DNA of 64,000 nt from the NCBI GenBank assembly GCA_964561705.1, contig CAZLQJ010000002.1, positions 11,176 to 75,175 on the forward strand. Direction: 5' to 3'. Every line of letters starts with the position of its first letter. The stretch's first letter is position 1. The notes under the pieces were generated by a model. That model made no database searches. It had not been told where the DNA came from and was given only the letters and a program-made list of their open reading frames with translations. Origin of the DNA: HGM12587 sp964561705. GTDB lineage: Bacteria; Bacillota; Clostridia; Lachnospirales; Lachnospiraceae. Both the position numbers and the translations under genes were made by a program. This document shows positions 60,748 to 64,000 of this stretch, in pieces.

Positions 60748-61857
60748 ATGAGCAGAGAGCTAGATACAAAGGGGAAAAAAACAACAGGAAAGAAAACATC
60801 AGGAAAGAGGTCTAAAAAACGTAAAAAAGCGAAAATGATCACATTTGCGTTAGAAGCAGTGGTATTGATCGTACTTTTGATCGTATTATATGTATTGAAT
60901 CGTACAGAACGTTTCAGTAAAGTAACTTACGATGATAAAGTTGTAGAAGATTCAGTAAATGATCTGGCAGAAGAAACTTTGGAAACCATGGACAAGTATA
61001 CCAATATTGCTTTATTTGGTCTGGATACCAGACAGGCAGGTTCCCTTGGAAAAGGAAACAGAAGTGATACGATCATGATCGCAAGCATTAACAATGAGAC
61101 AAAAGATGTAAAAATCATCTCTGTTTATCGAGACAGTTATCTGAATCTTGCGAATGATAAATATAAAAAATGTAACGAAGCATATTCTGTAGGCGGTCCG
61201 GATCAGGCAGTTGCAATGCTCAATATGAACCTGGACTTAAATATCAGCTATTATATGTCTGTAGACTTCTTAGCTGTTTCAGAAGTTGTAGATGAAATTG
61301 GTGGTGTTGAGATTGATGTCGATGAATATGAAATCGAACATTTGAACAACTATACAGTAGAAACTTCAAAAGTAACCGGTAAGACAACTACAAAATTAAA
61401 AAATACAGGTCTTCAGCTCTTAGATGGTGTACAGGCAACTTCTTACTGCCGTATCCGTTATACAAAGGGGGATGACTTTAAACGTACAGAAAGACAGCGT
61501 GAAGTGCTGGAAGCAATCGCTGCGAAGGCAAAAACTTTAAATGTGGCACAGTTAGACAGTATTGTAAAGGCGGTATTCCCTATGTGTGCAACAAATATGA
61601 CGGTTGATCAGCTTTTAAGCATTGCAGCAGATGGTTTGTCTTACAACATTACTGCAACAGAAGGCTTCCCATTTGATAAACAGACAGCAACCATTGGTAC
61701 TGCATCCTGCGTTGTTCCGGTCGATATGGAAGCAAACGTTGCACAGCTTCACGAATTTTTATTCGGAGATGCGGATTATCAGCCATCAAGCACAGTTGTG
61801 AAGATCAGCGATAAGATCAAAAATGACACTGGTGTTTATGGAGAAAGCGGACAGTAA
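60748..61857 (+). CDS. LytR-CpsA-Psr (LCP) family glycopolymer transferase
   Basis: A 369-residue membrane-anchored enzyme. A very basic cytoplasmic head (1-30) is followed by one helix (31-50) and the LCP domain outside: ALFGLDTR (88-95), GNRSDTIM (103-110) with R105 and D107, SVYRDSY (125-131) with R128/D129, VDEIGGVEIDV, and YCRIRYTKGDDFKRTERQRE in parts. These residues bind the pyrophosphate of the lipid-linked polymer and link it to peptidoglycan. It is the last gene of the export unit, so the polymer made here is probably wall-bound. The C-terminal 100 residues are longer than in minimal LCP proteins. Confidence 0.94.
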   Translation: MSRELDTKGKKTTGKKTSGKRSKKRKKAKMITFALEAVVLIVLLIVLYVLNRTERFSKVTYDDKVVEDSVNDLAEETLETMDKYTNIALFGLDTRQAGSLGKGNRSDTIMIASINNETKDVKIISVYRDSYLNLANDKYKKCNEAYSVGGPDQAVAMLNMNLDLNISYYMSVDFLAVSEVVDEIGGVEIDVDEYEIEHLNNYTVETSKVTGKTTTKLKNTGLQLLDGVQATSYCRIRYTKGDDFKRTERQREVLEAIAAKAKTLNVAQLDSIVKAVFPMCATNMTVDQLLSIAADGLSYNITATEGFPFDKQTATIGTASCVVPVDMEANVAQLHEFLFGDADYQPSSTVVKISDKIKNDTGVYGESGQ

Positions 61858-61867
61858 ATAAAAGTGT

Positions 61868-61898
61868 ATGAGCGAGGGAAAAATTTTTCCTCGCTCAT
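61868..61898 (+). terminator. Long hairpin after the LCP gene
   Basis: ATGAGCGAGG (61868-61877) pairs with CCTCGCTCAT (61889-61898); between them lie G and AAAAATTTTT, which can also pair, giving a nearly 15-bp stem with a bulge. No T tract follows, as T5 lies inside the arm, so it is not a classic terminator. It may end transcription, slow it, or protect the 3' end of the mRNA. Confidence 0.5.
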
Positions 61899-61916
61899 TG
61901 TGTAACCGAGGAAATG

Positions 61917-62861
61917 ATGGAAAATAGAGAAATTACAGTAGATGCGGTCATACCGGTATATCGTCCGGGAAAAGAATTGAAAGAACTTTTGGAAAAACTG
62001 AATGATCAGAGTGTTCCGCTCCAACACATTATTTTGATGAATACGGGAGAAGCACCATGGAAGGATGAGGTGGAGAAGCGTTATCCGCGATGCGATGTGC
62101 GTCTTTTGAAAAAAGAGGAATTTGATCATGGCGGAACCAGACATCAGGCGGCAGCAAGCTCCAATGCGGATTATCTGCTGTTCCTGACTCAGGATGCCAT
62201 GCCGAAGGATCGTTTTTTGGTAGAAAAACTATTGGAAAGTTTTTCGAAAGATCCGGCAGTTAAGGCTGCCTATGGCCGGCAGCTTCCCAATGCGTCCTGC
62301 CGGGAGATTGAAAAATATACCAGAAGTTTTAACTATCCGGAAGAATCAAAGCTGAAATCGAAAGCGGATTTAGCAACATTGGGAATTAAGACTTTTTTCT
62401 GTTCCAATGTCTGTGCGATGTATGAAAGGGCTGCTTATGAGGAGCTGGGGGGATTTCCAAGACATACGATCTTCAACGAAGATATGATCTTTGCAGGAGG
62501 TCTGATTAAGCGGGGCTATAAGATTGCTTATACGGCAGAAGCACAGGTGATTCATTCGCATAATTACAATGCCAAAGAACAGTTTCACAGAAATTTTGAT
62601 CTGGCAGTTTCCCAGACGGATCATCCGGAAATCTTTGCAGGAATCCGTTCGGAAAAAGAAGGAATCAGACTGGTGATCTCCACAGCCAAACATTTATGCA
62701 AAGTAGGAAAACCATGGCTCCTTTTTCCACTGGTGACAACAAGCGCAGGAAAAATATTGGGTTATAAACTTGGACAGAATTATCATAGACTTTCCGATCG
62801 GTTCATATTAAAATGTACAATGAACCCATCTTATTGGAGGAATATGAATGAAAAGAAATAA
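61917..62861 (+). CDS. Rhamnosyltransferase-like family 2 glycosyltransferase
   Basis: A 314-residue GT2 enzyme. VDAVIPVYRPGKELKELL, MNTGEAPW instead of the usual DDGS, FDHGGTRHQAA, FLTQDAMPKD as metal site, FFCSNVCAMYERAAYEELGGFP, and FNEDMIFAGGLIKRGY. The DHGGTRN/H-x-A and TQDA blocks are the marks of the RfbN/WsaF-like rhamnosyltransferase subgroup. ATG 61917 has GAGG 5 bases upstream; ATG 61914 is directly before it. It follows the hairpin after LCP, and its last codons overlap the lipoprotein gene by 14 bp. Confidence 0.86.
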   Translation: MENREITVDAVIPVYRPGKELKELLEKLNDQSVPLQHIILMNTGEAPWKDEVEKRYPRCDVRLLKKEEFDHGGTRHQAAASSNADYLLFLTQDAMPKDRFLVEKLLESFSKDPAVKAAYGRQLPNASCREIEKYTRSFNYPEESKLKSKADLATLGIKTFFCSNVCAMYERAAYEELGGFPRHTIFNEDMIFAGGLIKRGYKIAYTAEAQVIHSHNYNAKEQFHRNFDLAVSQTDHPEIFAGIRSEKEGIRLVISTAKHLCKVGKPWLLFPLVTTSAGKILGYKLGQNYHRLSDRFILKCTMNPSYWRNMNEKK

Positions 62862-63690
62862 GATATTTGCAATTCTTTTTGCACTTATTCTGTGCTTTCC
62901 GGGCTGCGGAAACAGTCAGGAGAAACAGGAGAAGCAGCAGGCGTTGAAGAAGGAAGGAATGCAGTTGCAGGCAGATGGCGATTATGAGGCTGCCATTGCA
63001 AAGTATGAAGAGGCATTAAAGCTGGCAGATATGGAGGTCGGCGCAGAAGAGATTGATCTTGCCTATTATAAAGCGTCTGCCCAGTATCGAAGCGGAGATA
63101 TTTCCGGTGCCATTGATACTTATTCAGCAATCCTGGCCGTGAAGAAGGACGAAGACGGATACCTGGGCAGGGGTCTTTTGTATGCGGCAGCGCAGGAAAT
63201 GGATCAAGCGGAAAAGGATCTGAATAAGATCCTGGAAAAATCGGAAGATCCGCTGTTGCATGGAATTGTCTACCAGGCATTAGGAAAGACAGACCAGGCG
63301 AAGGAATGTTTCGAGTTGTCCTACAAAACGCGAAATTTTGATGCATTGTTTTATCTTGCTGAAATTTATAGAGAAGCAGGAGACAAAAATTATGCCCAGA
63401 TCCTGTTGGAAAACTATATTGCTGAAGGAGATGCAGGGGCCGAAACTTATCTGCTGGTAGGAAGAGCTTATTTTGAAGAAATGGACTATCAGAATGCATT
63501 GTTTAAGTTTCAGGATGGAATAGAGTTGGGCGAGAGCGGCATTTTAAAGACGCTTTTGCAGGAAGAAATCGCCTGCTATGAAAAACTGGGAGAGTTTGAG
63601 TCGGCAAGAAATGCGGCGGAAAAATATCTGGAAACCTATCCGGAAGATACAATGATCCAAAAGGAATATGAATTTTTAAAATCAAGATAA
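62848..63690 (+). CDS. TPR-repeat lipoprotein
   Basis: A 280-residue exported lipoprotein. The signal peptide ends in the lipobox CFPGC (cleavage before Cys20), followed by a Gln/Lys/Glu-rich linker. Six to seven helix-turn-helix repeats of 34 residues follow; the first has GDYEAAIAKYEEALKLA, others have GDISGAIDTYSAIL, MDYQNALFKFQDGIEL and GEFESARNAAEKYL. TPR proteins hold other proteins together; here it could dock glycan assembly or wall enzymes outside the membrane. GGAGG 8 bases before the ATG. A target cannot be named. Confidence 0.85.
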   Translation: MKRNKIFAILFALILCFPGCGNSQEKQEKQQALKKEGMQLQADGDYEAAIAKYEEALKLADMEVGAEEIDLAYYKASAQYRSGDISGAIDTYSAILAVKKDEDGYLGRGLLYAAAQEMDQAEKDLNKILEKSEDPLLHGIVYQALGKTDQAKECFELSYKTRNFDALFYLAEIYREAGDKNYAQILLENYIAEGDAGAETYLLVGRAYFEEMDYQNALFKFQDGIELGESGILKTLLQEEIACYEKLGEFESARNAAEKYLETYPEDTMIQKEYEFLKSR

Positions 63691-63710
63691 ATGACAAGGA
63701 GAGAAAATTT

Positions 63711-64000
63711 ATGATTAACAAATTAGTAGAAAAGATTACAAAGACACATGCACCAATCGTTGTAGGACTGGATCCTATGTTAAATTATGTGCCGGAACAC
63801 GTGCAGAAGGCTGCATTTGATCAGTATGGTGAAACTTTAGAAGGTGCTGCAGAGGCAATCTGGCAGTTTAACAAAGAAATCATTGACAAAACCTATGATC
63901 TGATTCCGGCTGTGAAACCACAGATCGCAATGTATGAACAGTTTGGTATTCCGGGAATGATCGCTTATGAAAAGACTGTCAGCTATGCACAGGAAAAAGA
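63711..64000 (+). CDS. pyrF: Orotidine 5'-phosphate decarboxylase, N-terminal part
   Basis: The frame is open from the ATG at 63711 to the end of the window (96 codons seen). It begins MINKLVEKITKTHAPIVVGL, followed by DPM, then LEGAAEAIWQFNKEIIDKTY and PAVKPQIAMYEQFG, in blocks that match the long (type 2) PyrF of Clostridia. GLD gives the first active-site Asp and AVKPQ the Lys. It makes UMP from OMP in pyrimidine synthesis. AAGGAG lies 12 bases before the start. As a housekeeping gene it marks the right border of the glycan locus. Confidence 0.9.
   Translation, partial: MINKLVEKITKTHAPIVVGLDPMLNYVPEHVQKAAFDQYGETLEGAAEAIWQFNKEIIDKTYDLIPAVKPQIAMYEQFGIPGMIAYEKTVSYAQEK

Noticed and set aside
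1..64000. Insertion sequences, integrases, tRNAs, rRNA or prophage genes
   Set aside because: None of the translated frames show transposase or recombinase motifs, and I recognised no RNA gene; horizontal exchange is suggested only by composition and gene order.

Overview
The window looks like part of a chromosome from a Gram-positive anaerobe of the Clostridia, most likely a gut Lachnospiraceae (Blautia/Ruminococcus/Dorea-like). This rests on moderate-to-low GC, strong GGAGG-type ribosome sites with occasional TTG/GTG starts, an LCP-family ligase, DUF2304, VTC/CotH/DUF4956 genes, an L-fucose salvage enzyme and a trailing pyrF. The genus cannot be fixed from the sequence alone. Almost the whole window is one very large surface-glycan biosynthesis locus. 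All genes but one are on the + strand. There are no gene-free stretches over 300 bp; the longest gap is 162 bp (38701-38862). I saw no RNA genes, insertion sequences or CRISPR.

Layout. 1-3739: end of a Wzx-type flippase, a hexapeptide acyltransferase and three related GT2 glycosyltransferases, closed by a hairpin. 3823-7688: a fucosyltransferase-like gene on the - strand, divergent from fkp, which makes GDP-L-fucose from free fucose. 7699-18384: glycosyltransferases, a polyprenyl-P-sugar module (GtrB-type GT2, DUF2304, GT-C membrane proteins), rfbD and two acyltransferase-3 proteins. 18389-22811: a five-gene cassette (GNAT, PLP enzyme, LicC-like nucleotidyltransferase, DUF1919, TagF-like transferase) that probably makes and transfers a CDP-activated phospho-substituent. 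22826-26541: acyltransferase, GT-C protein and a first Wzy-like polymerase. 26613-38700: a visibly AT-richer unit with its own promoter and terminator. It holds a DUF1972 rhamnosyltransferase, a GpsA-TagD fusion (CDP-glycerol supply), LicD, several glycosyltransferases, a second polymerase, acyltransferases and a secreted GH25 lysozyme with repeats.

38863-44186: dTDP-3-amino-3,6-dideoxyhexose enzymes, a GtrB-like GT2, a Wzz-like protein with a degenerate kinase domain, and a WcaJ-type initiating sugar phosphotransferase. 44260-61857: from a strong extended -10 promoter, rfbB, a membrane-anchored propeller-like protein, rfbA, rfbC, the Wzm/Wzt ABC exporter, a methyltransferase-like/kinase-like fusion reminiscent of chain terminators such as WbdD, two-domain GT2 enzymes enclosing a CotH-VTC-DUF4956 trio, a second initiating sugar phosphotransferase and an LCP ligase. 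61917-64000: one more rhamnosyltransferase-like GT2, a TPR lipoprotein, and the start of pyrF, which marks the return to housekeeping genes.

Taken together, the cell appears able to make at least two surface polymers: a Wzx/Wzy-type heteropolysaccharide and an ABC-exported, probably rhamnose-rich glycan. dTDP-rhamnose, dTDP-amino sugar, GDP-fucose, CDP-glycerol and perhaps a CDP-amino-alcohol would be made locally. The glycans would be decorated with acyl and phospho groups, and finished glycan attached to the wall by LCP. Product assignments come from motif reading only; no database search was possible.
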